Of a stretch of 47,032 bases of DNA, positions 1-11,588 are shown piece by piece. Where the stretch lies: contig JAQGDQ010001329.1 of the NCBI GenBank assembly GCA_030141605.1, positions 1 to 47,032 of the forward strand, in the 5' to 3' direction. A program made the translations under genes and the position numbers. Within the stretch, counting starts at the first letter, position 1, and every line of letters starts with the position of its first letter. Below the pieces are notes generated by a model, which was given only the letters and a program-made list of their open reading frames with translations, was not told where the DNA came from and searched no databases. This DNA comes from Tubiluchus corallicola. Taxonomy: Eukaryota; Priapulida; Priapulimorpha; Priapulimorphida; Tubiluchidae.

Positions 1-187
1 GATGCAGCCTCCAGCTACATCGCTAACGCAGGTGTATACACGTGAACGTAGCTAAAACCTCTAGTGTTACAGAATTCATCTCAGAGAACCTACTGGTCCT
101 GCCACAAACACCAGCGTGACTTGTATTTTAATGCTAAACACCGGTCTACTGATTGCCAAACCATATAAAAAATTCACACACTACACG
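1..187 (+). repeat. Left terminal inverted repeat, 187 bp
   Basis: Starts GATGCAGCCTCC and ends ACACTACACG; it pairs base for base with 2151-2337. It may continue to the left of the window. Confidence 0.93.
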
Positions 188-1078
188 CGTAGTCTTGCCA
201 GTCCTCACAATGTAGCTATGATTACAAATGTTATGACTGGTAAGTGCTTATTCTATAGGCCTACTATTAAGAAAAACTTCCTTACCTACAAAATAATTAA
301 AAAGCATCTGTTGAAAATTAAACTTAGGTAGGAATCCTGACTACTTTTTCGAATGTGTTCTATAAGAAAGCATCGCTAATCATATGACTTTTCAATCTGA
401 AACACCTAAATTTCCTTTATTTTTGATAAACGGTCGGAAGGGAACCCAGTAATGTGGAGGCAAAGTGTCTGTTTAGGTCACGAGAGCTTAAGTGTATCAT
501 CTGAAAAACTGTACAGTTTTCAGTTTATCTCAAATGACACCGAAATATTTGCGCTGATTCAAGTCAACTCAAAAATGTGTTCAATTGTTCAACTCAGAAC
601 AAGCACAAAAATGTTGGCAGAATGAAGCATTTTATTCGAAAATTATAATTTTTTGGTTCACGTCACAGTCGTAAATTGCAAATTATTTTACTGTTTACAT
701 TCAAGCCTCTTAGCTGCTCCTTGATATGATGGAAAGTCAGCAGCTGCCTTTTTAATGTACAGCTGAAAACAAGTAAAAAAGAAGAGTTTCAAACTATCAC
801 TGTAATGTATCTTTGGATGAGAGAAAAAGGGCAAAATATCACGTGGAATGACTAGTTAAAATTTTCTGTGTGTTTTTATTATTTATATTATTATCACAAA
901 GATATCACAATAATAATGATACAAGCACGTAGAAAGAAACCCAGAAACACAACAGATAAAAACAACAGAGAAGAAAATTGCAAAATCACTAAACACTAAT
1001 CCCAGCACAAAGTGAGACACAACAGAAACTCACAAAATGTCGATCTCGGTCATATGACTTATAGACAAAAAAGTTACT
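188..1078. other. Unique arm of the TIR element, no gene seen
   Basis: About 890 AT-rich bases between the left TIR and the tandem array. All frames are closed by stops at short intervals and no protein family is recognisable. I see no promoter, RNA gene or further repeat here. Confidence 0.5.
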
Positions 1079-2152
1079 TATAGACGAGTATTGTCATAAG
1101 CTATTAGATATTTGTAAATCTACTGATTCTCACCCAGACGAGTACTCTCATAAGCTATTAGATATTTGTAAATCTACTGATGATTCTCACCCAGACGAAT
1201 ACTGCCTTGAGCTATTAGATATTTGTAAATCTACTGATGATTCTCACCCAGACGAGTATTGTCATAAGCTATTAGATATTTGTAAATCTACTGACGATTC
1301 TCACCCAGACGAGTACTGTCATAAGCTATTAGATATTGTAAATCTACTGATGATTCTCACCCAGACGAGTATTGTCATAAGCTATTAGATATTTGTAAAT
1401 CTACTGATGATTCTCACCCAGACGAGTACTGTCATAAGCTATTAGATATTGTAAATCTACTGATGATTCGCACCCAGACGTGTATTGTCATGAGCTATTA
1501 GATATTTGTAAATCTTCTGATGATTCTCACCCAGACGAGTATTGTCATGAGCTATTAGATATTTGTAAATCTACTGATTCACACCCAGACGAGTATTCTC
1601 ATAAGCTATTAGATATTTGTAAATCTACTGATTCTCACCCAGACGAGTACTGTCATAAGCTATTAGATATTGTAAATCTACTGATGATTCTCACCCAGAC
1701 GAGTACTGTCATAAGCTATTAGATATTGTAAATCTACTGATGATTCTCACCCAGACGAGTATTGTCATAAGCTATTAGATATTTGTAAATCTACTGATGA
1801 TTCTCACCCAGACGAGTATTGTCATAAGCTATTAGATATTTGTAAATCTACTGATGATTCTCACCCAGACGAGTACTGTCATAAGCTATTAGATATTGTA
1901 AATCTACTGATGATTCTCACCCAGACGAGTACTGTCATAAGCTATTAGATATTGTAAATCTACTGATGATTCTCACCCAGACGAGTATTGTCATAAGCTA
2001 TTAGATATTTGTAAATCTACTGATGATTCACACCCAGACGAGTACTGTCATAAGCTATTAGATGTTGTAAATCTACTGATGATTCTCACCCAGACGAGTA
2101 CTGTCATAAGCTATTAGATATTGTAAATCTACTGATGATTCGCACCCAGACG
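1079..2152 (+). repeat. Tandem array, 19 units of 54-57 bp
   Basis: Nineteen copies of CACCCAG at steps of 54, 56 or 57 bases mark the units. The consensus starts ACGAGTATTGTCATAAGC and continues through TTAGATATTTGTAAATC to TGATTCTCACCCAG. Variants are loss of one T (GATATTG for GATATTTG, giving 56) or of one GAT triplet (54). Units of 57 and 54 would keep a 19- or 18-residue peptide frame, but the frequent 56-bp units break it, so I do not call it coding. The last unit runs directly into the inner edge of the right TIR (CACCCAGACGTGTAGTG against CACCCAGACGTGTATTG inside the array), so array and TIR share sequence at that junction. Confidence 0.93.
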
Positions 2153-2337
2153 TGTAGTGTGTGAATTTTTTATATGGTTTGGCAATCAGTAGACCGGTGT
2201 TTAGCATTAAAATACAAGTCACGCTGGTGTTTGTGGCAGGACCAGTAGGTTCTCTGAGATGAATTCTGTAACACTAGAGGTTTTAGCTACGTTCACGTGT
2301 ATACACCTGCGTTAGCGATGTAGCTGGAGGCTGCATC
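2151..2337 (-). repeat. Right terminal inverted repeat, 187 bp
   Basis: Exact inverted copy of 1-187. Its inner edge overlaps the first bases of a tandem-array unit; its outer end is GGAGGCTGCATC. Confidence 0.93.
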
Positions 2338-2751
2338 ACAGAAGAAGTCATCCATAAGTAAACGCCTTGCCATCATTGAAAAACTTCCTAGTGTTTGTGT
2401 TGCCTAATTTTGGTCGCTAAGTTCACATTGTAAGAATGATTGCGCTAATGTTAATTTATCTTAGTTTGACTTGGTTGACTACATGGAGCATTGTTTGTTA
2501 CTCACTGGTCTATGGTCTGTGGCCATATTGATATCAGTTGTAAATGGTACGTCGTGTTTTAGTTCAGAGTTCATATTTGAATGCTTAATTCTCTAAGCAT
2601 CCGATAAACATCTTTTCGAGCAAACCAAAATAATTTCAGTTTTATTCGGCAACATTATTAAACAAACCTACTTTCCAGACCATATCTCGTTTTGAATTAT
2701 GGGGTAAAATATACACATGTATACTGTACGTTGTATCTAAATTCTAAATCA

Positions 2752-2991
2752 TTAAATGTAAGCTATTTTGTTGTCACTTTTAGGTGGACGCGGTGATGTA
2801 GCTTTAATGATGCCTGAATTATTTTGTACTGCCACAACTTGTGAATCTATAACGTCACCTTGATTGTCTAAGATAGCTTGAACGAGTAGCGCTTTCTTTG
2901 TGGAAAGTGCTGACATACCAAACTGTAAAGCAATTGTGCGTATGTCGGCTAAACTGTATTTATTTAATTCTTCTACAGTGAAAACTTGCAT
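2752..2991 (-). CDS. Small SAP/Rho-N-like domain protein, hypothetical
   Basis: A 79-residue ORF from an ATG. Residues about 7-45 have the layout of a SAP or Rho-N-type helix-extended-helix: VEELNKYSLADIRTIA, then a GMS turn, then a KKALLVQAIL helix. Such domains usually bind DNA or RNA. The tail is polar and ends PRPPKSDNKIAYI. A TATA box sits 34 bases upstream, which supports a short transcribed gene. It lies 415 bases outside the right TIR of the neighbouring element. It could be a first exon or a stray transposon gene; I recognise no specific orthologue. Confidence 0.5.
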   Translation of the reverse strand: MQVFTVEELNKYSLADIRTIALQFGMSALSTKKALLVQAILDNQGDVIDSQVVAVQNNSGIIKATSPRPPKSDNKIAYI

Positions 2992-3024
2992 TGAAGCCTT
3001 TGCGTTCTCCGTTTGTTTCTCAAA

Positions 3025-3031
3025 TTATATA
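3025..3031 (-). promoter_or_regulatory. TATA box for the small SAP-like ORF
   Basis: On the minus strand the sequence reads GCGTATATAATTTGAG, with TATATAA 34 bases before the ATG at 2991. This leaves a very short 5' leader. Confidence 0.4.
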
Positions 3032-4314
3032 CGCAGTTAGCAAATAAAAGTACCGCGCGCTATGGTATTTATTTCTAGGCGTTTACCTGTCTACCTGTAA
3101 AAGCCTTGTTTACCTGCTTTCAAGAGCAATGCATGAAACGCCAGCATCAGTCCAAACTTTACTGTATCACTCTATTATATCGGCATTGCTGTTAAACTCA
3201 AGGTCACTACCTCACTTTAACAGCGGCCAAGTTTTATCTATGTACTGCACGAATTTCCACCTCGATAATATATCACGTTGCAAGCCTACACAAATTAGCC
3301 ACTGGGTGAATTGTCGCTTGTCTTTTTCCACAATCAAAGTTGATTAATTATTCAATTAATCGAATGACTATTTCACACTCCTGAATGCTTAAAGACAATT
3401 GATTTTGCATCAGATCAATTGCCCGACTCCGAGAGTTTAGGTCAAGTTGATAGGACTATGATATGGTCCCACACAACTGAAACCACGAAATATTGCATTG
3501 CGAGTATAGATCTTTGTCTCTCGAGTTATCAAGCTGACTCCCGCAATAAGCCGTTCAGTGTGAATATACCAAGTTCTTTTATGCAATTTAGTGTCTTAAC
3601 GAGTATGTGCTGTTTACACACACGTGTGTTTGTTTTTTGCAAATTTAGGCTGTTGATAGATAGGTGAGCTAGGACAGGAAATAGGCTATTGGCCTCATTT
3701 TGCAGACAGGATAGTAAAGAAGTCATTCTTGTTCAGTATGTCGTGACGTTTTTTAACAAAATTTTGTCAGTCGAGTTCTCTTTAGCAAGTTAGTAAGATG
3801 CGGCAAAGATGTAAGTTTGATTTCTTCATATTTCATAATAATATTACACATTTTCATTATAGCAATTAATTATCTTTTTGACATTGGATTAGCAGCAAAG
3901 CTTTTTATTTGCTTCAGATAAAACGAAGTCGAGTCGCACATAATATGTCAGTCAGTCAGTCAGTCAAATATGTCATGATGTGACAGTGATTTTGGGATGA
4001 GACAATGATTTCTCATTTTGGACAATAAAAAACCATAAATTACATGTAAAAGACCGTTGGTCTTGTATTTAGCGTATGTCGCAAACAAAAACTTATACTT
4101 TTTTAATTTCTATGTAAATTCAACGTAAATAAAGCTAATAGCGTGCAAAAGTCCTATATTGTATAAATGCTTTCATTCTAGTAACTATAATAGGCCTTTG
4201 CTACAATGCGGTACAGTCTGTGATTATGTGACTTGTAATGTATGAATAAATCCGCGTTTGCTTTGAACTATTAATCTCATCTGATTAAAATATTAGTGTT
4301 ATATAGCCATCTTA
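3032..4314. other. Intergenic, no gene seen
   Basis: AT-rich spacer between two minus-strand genes. The short ORFs in it show no family motif or codon bias. The only structured item is a (GTCA)5 microsatellite at 3947-3966. Confidence 0.5.
3947..3966 (+). repeat. (GTCA)5 microsatellite
   Basis: Five perfect GTCA units in the spacer downstream of the GT-A glycosyltransferase gene. Confidence 0.8.
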
Positions 4315-5346
4315 TTAAAAGATTGTAGACGTTTTTACCGCATCCCAATCAAGCCTTATTGGTTTTTCTGGTAAATTTGCAAAGGAGACATTCCACATTA
4401 ATAGAGGTTCGAAATCACATTCCCCTATAACTTCTTTAGCACCTCTTTGGTAATTCATTCCCACTTCTCTTCTGTTACAAGCAAACGTTTTGTTATCAGG
4501 TAAATTAGCGTACAGTGTATACAAGTTGTTTACTGCAAAATAATACATGATATAGGATGAAGGCATCGACCTCATCTTTAAATGACGTTTCCGTATCCAG
4601 GCATTTGTGATTAATCTTCGACCTGGAATTATCGGAATAAAACTTTCATCTATCATCACATCAAACACCCAATTACAAAACTGATGCCATATTTCTGGAA
4701 TAGGTGCAAATCCCCAAGTGCCTATCTGATGATATAGAAACACGTCTGTTTTATAACAATCTTGACACAAAGGATTTCTATGTTTCCCTGATGTTGAAAT
4801 CAAGGTTCCTCTTTGCAGAGTTATGCCTCCAATATCAGACTTTTTATGATACTGTAATAATGCAGCTTTAAGCCATGTATAATAGTGAGGGGAAACTTCC
4901 AGATCATCTTCCAAAATCAGCCCGAATTCTCCTTTCCTTCCAGACGGTTTCCAACAATCATACCATTGCAAGTATGGTCCATAGTGTACAGGGTGAACAA
5001 CAACTTCCTTTCTACTATAAATCCATATAAATGAGTTAATGACGTCAAGTGCAATAGCTGATATTGAACTGTCATTAGCACTTCTGTCTACACAAATCTT
5101 TAACCCAACTTCATCCTCATCATAGTGACTTGAATTAAGTGATTTTAGAAGCCTCAGCAATGACGCTGGTCTATTGGAAGTCAGTACAACGATTTCCAAC
5201 TTAAATAATTCATTTTTCTTCTTCCACTTGTTAAGCTTAGTTAATCTAAAATGCGCAATTCCACAATAGAACAACACAAACATACAAAAGCAGGCAAATA
5301 TGACAAATCTTTGCTGCTTATTGCAAACTGATGCCTTTCTGCGCAT
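4315..5346 (-). CDS. GT-A fold glycosyltransferase, type II membrane protein, single exon
   Basis: An intact 343-residue ORF. Residues about 13-34 form a signal-anchor helix (RFVIFACFCMFVLFYCGIAHF) after a basic N terminus, typical of Golgi type II enzymes. The catalytic region starts with a nucleotide-sugar strand, LEIVVLTSNRPASLLRLL, followed by LKICVDRSAND. The metal-binding acidic motif is LILEDDLEVSPHYYTWL, close to the EDD-L-E motif of GnT-I (GT13) and related GT2-like enzymes. Later conserved-looking parts are IGTWGFAPIPEIWHQF and several Cys. It should transfer a sugar from a nucleotide donor in the Golgi; donor and acceptor are unknown. No intron is needed and no break is seen. It heads a run of glycan-enzyme genes on the same strand. 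The GT-A assignment is firm; the subfamily is not. Confidence 0.8.
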   Translation of the reverse strand: MRRKASVCNKQQRFVIFACFCMFVLFYCGIAHFRLTKLNKWKKKNELFKLEIVVLTSNRPASLLRLLKSLNSSHYDEDEVGLKICVDRSANDSSISAIALDVINSFIWIYSRKEVVVHPVHYGPYLQWYDCWKPSGRKGEFGLILEDDLEVSPHYYTWLKAALLQYHKKSDIGGITLQRGTLISTSGKHRNPLCQDCYKTDVFLYHQIGTWGFAPIPEIWHQFCNWVFDVMIDESFIPIIPGRRLITNAWIRKRHLKMRSMPSSYIMYYFAVNNLYTLYANLPDNKTFACNRREVGMNYQRGAKEVIGECDFEPLLMWNVSFANLPEKPIRLDWDAVKTSTIF

Positions 5347-7345
5347 TACTATTTAACTAAGCAGTTAGTCATTGCAGAAGATAAATGAACTCCATCCCTT
5401 CGCAAGCTCTAAAATTGCCTTTTGCTTGTCGGCATATGTTTTCTAAATCGCACACTTTAAGTTTTTCGCAAATGGTGCGCTCTCTGATGAGAAATATCGT
5501 ACTGCATTGTGAGATTATTGAAAAGATGATGATGGTGGCGGTTGCCACCGAAAGTGAAATTAAATTTGATTCGTTTATTCAGTTAAAGTTGCACAAAACT
5601 TTTAATAGCATATCGTGCTTTCCTGAAAGATTTCTTGTCATTAGTCAAAAACAATGAGCACGTGAAGTAACTTTTCGTTTTTATTGGTTCTCTGATGTTG
5701 GTCTCTAGCAGCCATATCACCAAGCTTAATTATTAGAGCATACACATAAACTTAGATATAATTTAGGCACAGCGGTAATAAACTTTCTTTAGTAAATTGA
5801 CCTGGGGCTTAAACCTTTTACAAAATCACTTGACGAGATATACTAGCATTCAAAACTTTTTTCACCTACGTTCCATCGCCAGCAAATAATCTATAATTCG
5901 TGCATTCGTCTAAGAGGATCTAATACCCATTTATCGCATGTTAAATGTTTCATCTTTCAATGACAAATCTAATGTACATATCTGGTTTGCTGCTGATAAT
6001 TAGTTGCTAGTTTGCTTATCGTTTGCAGCGTTTGCTTCTTTGACTCTCACTCATTTCTGAGACTAAGAAAGAAACTGTGTTTGGCTGAAATCAAAAGTGA
6101 CGCCATCATCTTTGCTCGTGCAGTAGATGCTCAGTGCACTCTTCCATGTTGCTGTGAAGAAGACCATAAATTAACTCACCACAGTAACTACAATAATTTT
6201 TATCATTAACATCATTTATTTTCGAAACCACATGTACAGTGACATACGTGGTTCAATTAGAAAATAATCACTGACAAAAACAAGAATGGATTTAACCTAC
6301 ACACAAGAAGACAAAACAATTAGTTTAAACGACCCAACACAAAACAATAATTGTATGTTGTCCAGAAAAAACGACAGTTGCTCTTTGCCTAATGAATGTC
6401 TACGAATCAGAGGTGATTTTGTAATTAAGCGCATTGTTTGTTAGTAACATTTTGTTTGATAGTATTGAACGTTTTCCGTACTGTTGTTATCCACGATGGC
6501 CGATTTTTTACGATTCTTTGCATTCATCCAGAACTTCACCACATTTCAAAGTGCTTTTACAGGTACCCTTGTATCTTAGGTTAGGGCGTCCAATGGGGCC
6601 TTCTGTTAGCCTGTTTTAACAATAACCAGTTTTCATGATTTCTATAGATTTTAATTGGTGTTTTGAGAATGCCGCATACACACTTATTATAATGAATAAA
6701 TTTAGAAAAATACATAAATGCAATATATCTTAATAAAAATTAGAATAACCAAACAAACATTTTTTGCAAAATTGATAGTAGATAATTTAATATAGTTGTG
6801 AGACAGATGAGATTCTCCATCTAAGAAGCTAACAAAACACAACACGATCTTCAGTTTCAGTGAGCTACGATATAGCACAAAGTATATATGTGTAGGTCAC
6901 TATGATATTGTAGTTTTGTCCCCCAATCAAGTAGAAATTGCCAAGTATCTAAAAGAAAAAACAATTCCGTGGTAAGATAAAAAAGATAACTATACTATAA
7001 TGTCGCGTTTTTCCATTAAATGCTCTTGTTTTTCAAGTATTGCACCACAGTAAGTATAGGAAGAAACGATTTAGATTTTTTTAAGGCAGCTGGTGTAAAA
7101 GCACCGCAAAAAGACACTTTACTAATAATGAAACAACTAAATTTACAGTGTAAACACGGATTTATCTATGCGGGACATTACCACTTAGAAAAAATCTGAG
7201 TCCTGCATGAAATTGTAAACGAGCTTTTATTTATTGGTATTACACGTAAATATAAAACATTCCATTAAACCATTTCACAGATGGTTCCACAAAAGAAAAT
7301 ATGATTGCATTCATGTAGTTATATCACATCATAGACAATAAAACT
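5347..7345. other. Intergenic, no gene seen
   Basis: Two kilobases of AT-rich DNA between the GT-A gene and the 3' end of the GT49 gene. ORFs at 5385-5657, 6012-6209 and 6434-6619 are short, lack family motifs and are probably chance. No repeat stands out. Confidence 0.5.
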
Positions 7346-7351
7346 TTTATT
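7346..7351 (-). terminator. Polyadenylation signal AATAAA of the GT49 gene
   Basis: TTTATT on the plus strand gives AATAAA on the minus strand, 27 bases past the stop codon at 7378. Confidence 0.5.
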
Positions 7352-7377
7352 ATTGATGAAGTTTTTTTGAAAGGCTG

Positions 7378-7745
7378 TTATAATGACATAAAAGCTGGCA
7401 TATAGTTTTTTGCATGTTTTAGAGCTAGCGTCTCATATTTTACACCAAAACGACCAAACACTAACAAGTTCGTTTTTGAGTTTCTGATTACTGAACAAAA
7501 ACTTTGTAGTTTTGGTTTGTGTGCATATTTTGACAAAATGTCTGCTGTAAAAGCTTGCTTTAGTTGTCTGCTTTTGCGTTCTTGTTTATAACTACGATTC
7601 TTCTGTTGCATTCGAGTGTGAATCAAAAACGCATTGTCAAGAATGTGAAAGTTGTAATCTTCCAGGCACATCTCAAATAGTTGCTGCATTTTGTTGAATC
7701 CAAATCCTCTAAACCTTTCATCGAACATAGGTACACTGTTGTCAC
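7378..7745 (-). CDS. GT49 gene, last exon
   Basis: The acceptor TTTTTGAAG before GTGACAAC joins the previous exon in frame. The exon encodes the MFDERFRGFGFNK signature and the C terminus; the stop is at 7378-7380. The intron 7746-9715 (about 2 kb) holds no other recognisable feature. Confidence 0.75.
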
Positions 7746-10700
7746 CTTCAAAAATGTAAATATTGTCAAAAATTTTCAATAAAAATGGTAAAGTTTCTAC
7801 ACACAATTGTGTTAGGTATTTACTCCAGGTAATAACAAATATCCCAAAATGCATATTTTATAAAGAGCCACATATAGGGACTGTGGTATCTGTCGTTCAT
7901 GTTGCATAGAATTGTAACTATAACTCCAACAGGACTGTCGACAACCAGGCCTACTGATGAGGATAACGATTGTATGACATCAATATACATTACAGGAAAG
8001 CATTAATTCAACCACAGCTGCACGTTGAGCTTTTACAAAATCGACATGCACTTCCGGAGGATCACCTCATTATGTGTCACGCAAACATTAATAGCCTAAA
8101 AATATTAAACTCGTAAAACCATTTGAAATATTTAACAAAAATTCAGTAGATGTGTCCGTGATATCTCAGACCGAACTAGAAAAAAGCATTTTGAACAGCC
8201 CGCCAACAAATAGTTACTACAAAGTGGTTGCAGAGATGCAAATTAATCTGGTGGTGACGTAGATATGTACGTGCGACACCAGCAAATCTACATCAGATCA
8301 TTTCCTAAGTAATCAGCCCTAAATCGCGTCATTTTGATGACATTCCCTGTACAATTTACAATGTAATTTGCTGACTCATAACCGTGTTCCCAAAATAGCT
8401 GCAAAGTGACGAAAATGTACTTCAAAATAGTTTTTATTATTTTCTGCACATATTGTAGAAGATGACGTAACGCAAGCGTAACATGTGTTAAACTTGTGAA
8501 GAACAATGTTGTAAGTGGCTCTTCGTAAATATCTTACGAGATATTGTAAAAAAAGAAACAACTTTTATTAAAAACTTTAACGCCTTCAGGACTTTTTGGT
8601 GCATTTTGCATGAGTTCATAAGAAACTGCTCTCACTAAGCTCTCACTAATTTTCTACTGCTTATACAAAGGCTACCGCGTTTTGACGAATAAATTGAAAA
8701 AAGCTTTCAGTAATTGTACTGTTTGCGCTGTAGCACTGTACAGACTCAACACTCTGATACACTTTAGCCTCAATTCTGCCCTACTTTTAAGGAGAGATTC
8801 TTTTTAAAAGATGAAACAACCTTAATATGACCTTGGCTGATCGACTGCTTTGTCCTGGAATAGCAGCAGAGCCCTGCACAGCTTGGACTGTAACCTAGCA
8901 GGTGATCAGTAAATTAGTGTGCACGATCACGCAAGTATACGTCAGATCAAGCTACTCAAAAGGTTAAGTTGGAGTGCCTGAAAGGGGCGTGTTTTTCCAA
9001 TTAACTTTATCAAGTTAAATCACTCATAAATGCTGCTACTCCCCTGCATATAACAGCACCTAATTTGTAATTCCTAATTATGTATTTAAAAGGACGCCAA
9101 ATAAGGAAATAAATTAGTTGGCCGGTATAAAAGAGAGCCATATAATAAAACCATAGTTAGGTGCTTGTAAACTAAGTTAAAGGAGTTAAACTATTCTGCA
9201 CATTAAGAGAAGGCTTGTTAGAATACGTTGATAAACTTCCTTTCATTAAAGATGGAAGCCTTCTCCAGAAAATGCTACAAACCAGGAAAAATCTGGTAGT
9301 CCATCTTAGTGGTCATAGGTCTGGAGGCATAACGGAAATTAGAGGCAACTGTACATCATAACTGATAGCAGAATCTGTAAGAGAACGTGTACATTATTGT
9401 ACTAGACTGTGACCTGGCGTAGTTATGGAGAAGACGAACCGGGGGAAGGCTAGACAGAGATTCGCCAAAACTTAAGGTTTGAGTTGGTTGAAGTCTTGCA
9501 GAACCAGGTTAAGGATGGAATTCTCTGTAATTGTTGGCTATCATATGAGAGTGAATATTGAGTTGTGAATAATGCTGTTGCTCATCCAAATGCACCTCTC
9601 TCTGTACGTTCTCAATGATAGTTTGCATGCTCTAACTTGAACTAGTGGGTTTTCGTGTCCAGTGACCATGTTTATGAGTGAAGTTCTGTCATTACAAAAC
9701 AGTTAACATACTTACAAATGTAAACAGGCTCCCATCGTGGAGGTATCCATTTACTGACAAAAAATGTTTCTATCTGATATATGGGATAGTATGGCAGCTT
9801 GAGCATGTTTCCTGAAAGGAAAGCAACATGGTAAATAATTTTGCGATATGAAAAATTTTGATATATTGACATGTCGATTTCGACTGTCAGGCAATTTTTC
9901 GAACCGTCAGACGAATTTTTAAGAAGAATAGTGAATAAAGAGAATAGAGGAAGAGAACTCAGCTTATAGTAATTTGAAACTAACTGTAACGTTACAAACA
10001 ATTGGTATTGCAGAATGCTAACTTCTATTTTCAATGATTAAAAGGCATGCAATTTTATCTTAGTTGCTTACTGTACATTTTGCATAAAGCAGGCATTATG
10101 TTTTTGTGACAACAATATTCAAAAAACTCAAACATTCCAACACATGCAGCATCATTGCTCCAACATGCTTCTCAACATGTTTCTATCAGATCCACTTTCT
10201 TTGGCATAGTCTTCAATTTATGTGCTGAATTTCCCCATAGTGAAAATCACTTCATAGTGAACAGAATATTTTGAGGCTCTCGCAGTAATAATGTATATAA
10301 TAGTATCATTAGTATTAAATTTTTATATTGATCTTCATATTTTGTAATACCAGTGAAACCAGCAAAATGGTTTTTAACGCAGAATAATTTTTAAAAATGG
10401 CTACTGTTTTTAGAAAAAAAGAATAAAATCAGTTTCAAATCATCAGCTGCGAGTCAGTTGGAAATAGAAAATCTCTAGTAAAAAGACGAACTTTAATATG
10501 TTTAATAAGTACTTTGGGGTTTTTCTCTGATTTTGCAATTATTGTTGAAATATATACTCTTGTCTTACTGCCAAAAATACCTGATGGAATAATTGTGCCT
10601 TGTGCTTGCTGATCAATTTCAATAGTTGAAGTTTATCTTCTGGTAACTGTTGATCGTCAGAAATTTCAAAAACTGGTAAAACATAAACAGATTTTGCAGT

Positions 10701-11588
10701 TTCTTTGCTTTTTCTCCTACTCATCATCCGTATAAATTGTTCCATAAGATCCATTGAAGGCTTTAGTTCAACGTCTATTAGTAAGACGTATTTTGTATCA
10801 ACTGCCAGTCGAGCTGTGTTACGACCCACGTTAATCGGATAAAGACCATAGTCAGTTATGTCTGGTTCATTGGATAGAGGCAATGATGAGTTTATTTCAC
10901 GTCCACCGTAAAACATAATACCCTTAGTGTACGGAACATCAGTTTCTGGAAAAAATAAGGAAATTGTTACTTGTTCCATAAATTTGGGATAGCACTTTCT
11001 CATATATAAGACAGAGTTTATTACGAAGTCAAAGTTGTCACCAGGCACATACAATGCTGCTGATATAGGTCCATTGTGTCTTTCTGTTAACTGAAGCAAA
11101 TGCTGTAAGTACTGCCAAGAGGATTGTGTAGCTATTGTCAATGCTTCACGAGGAAACTGCTTTGTGGCAGGTATGAACCTCAATACCTTTTCAAACATCA
11201 CATACTGGTTAGCAGAATTATCATAAAAAACTGAGACTATAGCATTTTGAAATTTTACTTTTGCAAAATGCAGTTTTTTAGTTGAATTGTGTTTGTTCAC
11301 GGACGATAATTCCGCTGTCCCGCTTCCTTCATCATTTTCTTTATTTGTAGAAATGCATGAAAATTGCACTACATTTTCTAACGCTACAAAGTTAAAGACT
11401 ATTTTATTGTCAATCTTCATTTGAATTGAAAATTCACCAAACTTTCTATCACTAGAACCATGATCACTCAGGTGAGTAAAAACACTAAGGTATGTAAAAA
11501 CGAAAAGAAGTGAAATCACTTTTACAAGTTTTCTACATCCATTTTGCATTTTTCTTACAGGAAATGCCTTGAAGCAAGTGAAGGACAT
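7378..11588 (-). CDS. LARGE/B4GAT1-like glycosyltransferase (GT49), spliced
   Basis: Three exons on the minus strand: 10569 or 10581-11588, 9716-9811 and 7378-7745. The N terminus has a signal anchor at about residues 21-41 (KLVKVISLLFVFTYLSVF), so a Golgi type II protein. Exon 1 carries the GT49 pattern YPINVGRNTARLAVDTKYVL followed by LLIDVELKPS, where the D-V-E replaces the usual DxD metal site, then YVLPVFEI. Exon 2 gives IPPRWEPVYI, and exon 3 gives VPMFDERFRGFGFNKMQQ and LDNAFLIHTR, the highly conserved C-terminal signature of B4GAT1 and LARGE. Family members add glucuronic acid or xylose in O-mannose glycan (matriglycan) synthesis. The exon 2/3 junction joins in frame. Exon 1 to exon 2 does not: exon 2 needs one leading base from the previous exon and both obvious donors of exon 1 end in phase 0. 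The conserved stretch expected between them is also missing, so a short exon is probably unplaced between about 9.85 and 10.55 kb. Confidence 0.83.
9716..9811 (-). CDS. GT49 gene, middle exon
   Basis: A 96-bp exon bounded by the acceptor TTTCCTTTCAG and the donor GTAAGT. It encodes about 31 residues including SKWIPPRWEPVYI, matching the W-E-P-F-Y position of the family. Confidence 0.75.
10569..11588 (-). CDS. GT49 gene, exon 1
   Basis: ATG at 11588. Two possible donors occur close together: CAG|GTATTT (exon end 10581) and GCA|GTAAGA (exon end 10569). The ORF closes at 10539 if it is not spliced. It encodes the signal anchor, stem and the first half of the GT49 catalytic domain. Confidence 0.7.

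Larger units (their letters stand above)
1..2337. mobile_element. DNA transposon-like element with long perfect TIRs and a satellite core
   Basis: The first 187 bases of the window are the exact reverse complement of 2151-2337, with no mismatch found by eye. Between them lie about 890 bases of unremarkable sequence and a 19-copy tandem array. No transposase-like ORF is present, so this is best read as a non-autonomous DNA element. The left TIR begins at window base 1, so the true left end and the target-site duplication may lie outside the window. Perfect TIR identity suggests a recent insertion or strong homogenisation. The superfamily cannot be assigned from the ends seen here. Confidence 0.8.

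Noticed and set aside
1480-1722. ORF with an 18-19-residue DEYCHKLLDICKSTD-type repeat
   Set aside because: It is a by-product of 57/54-bp satellite units; 56-bp units break the frame across most of the array and there is no promoter or start context.
1079-2152. CRISPR-like look of a regular array
   Set aside because: Units are contiguous copies without unique spacers, and the window is animal nuclear DNA.
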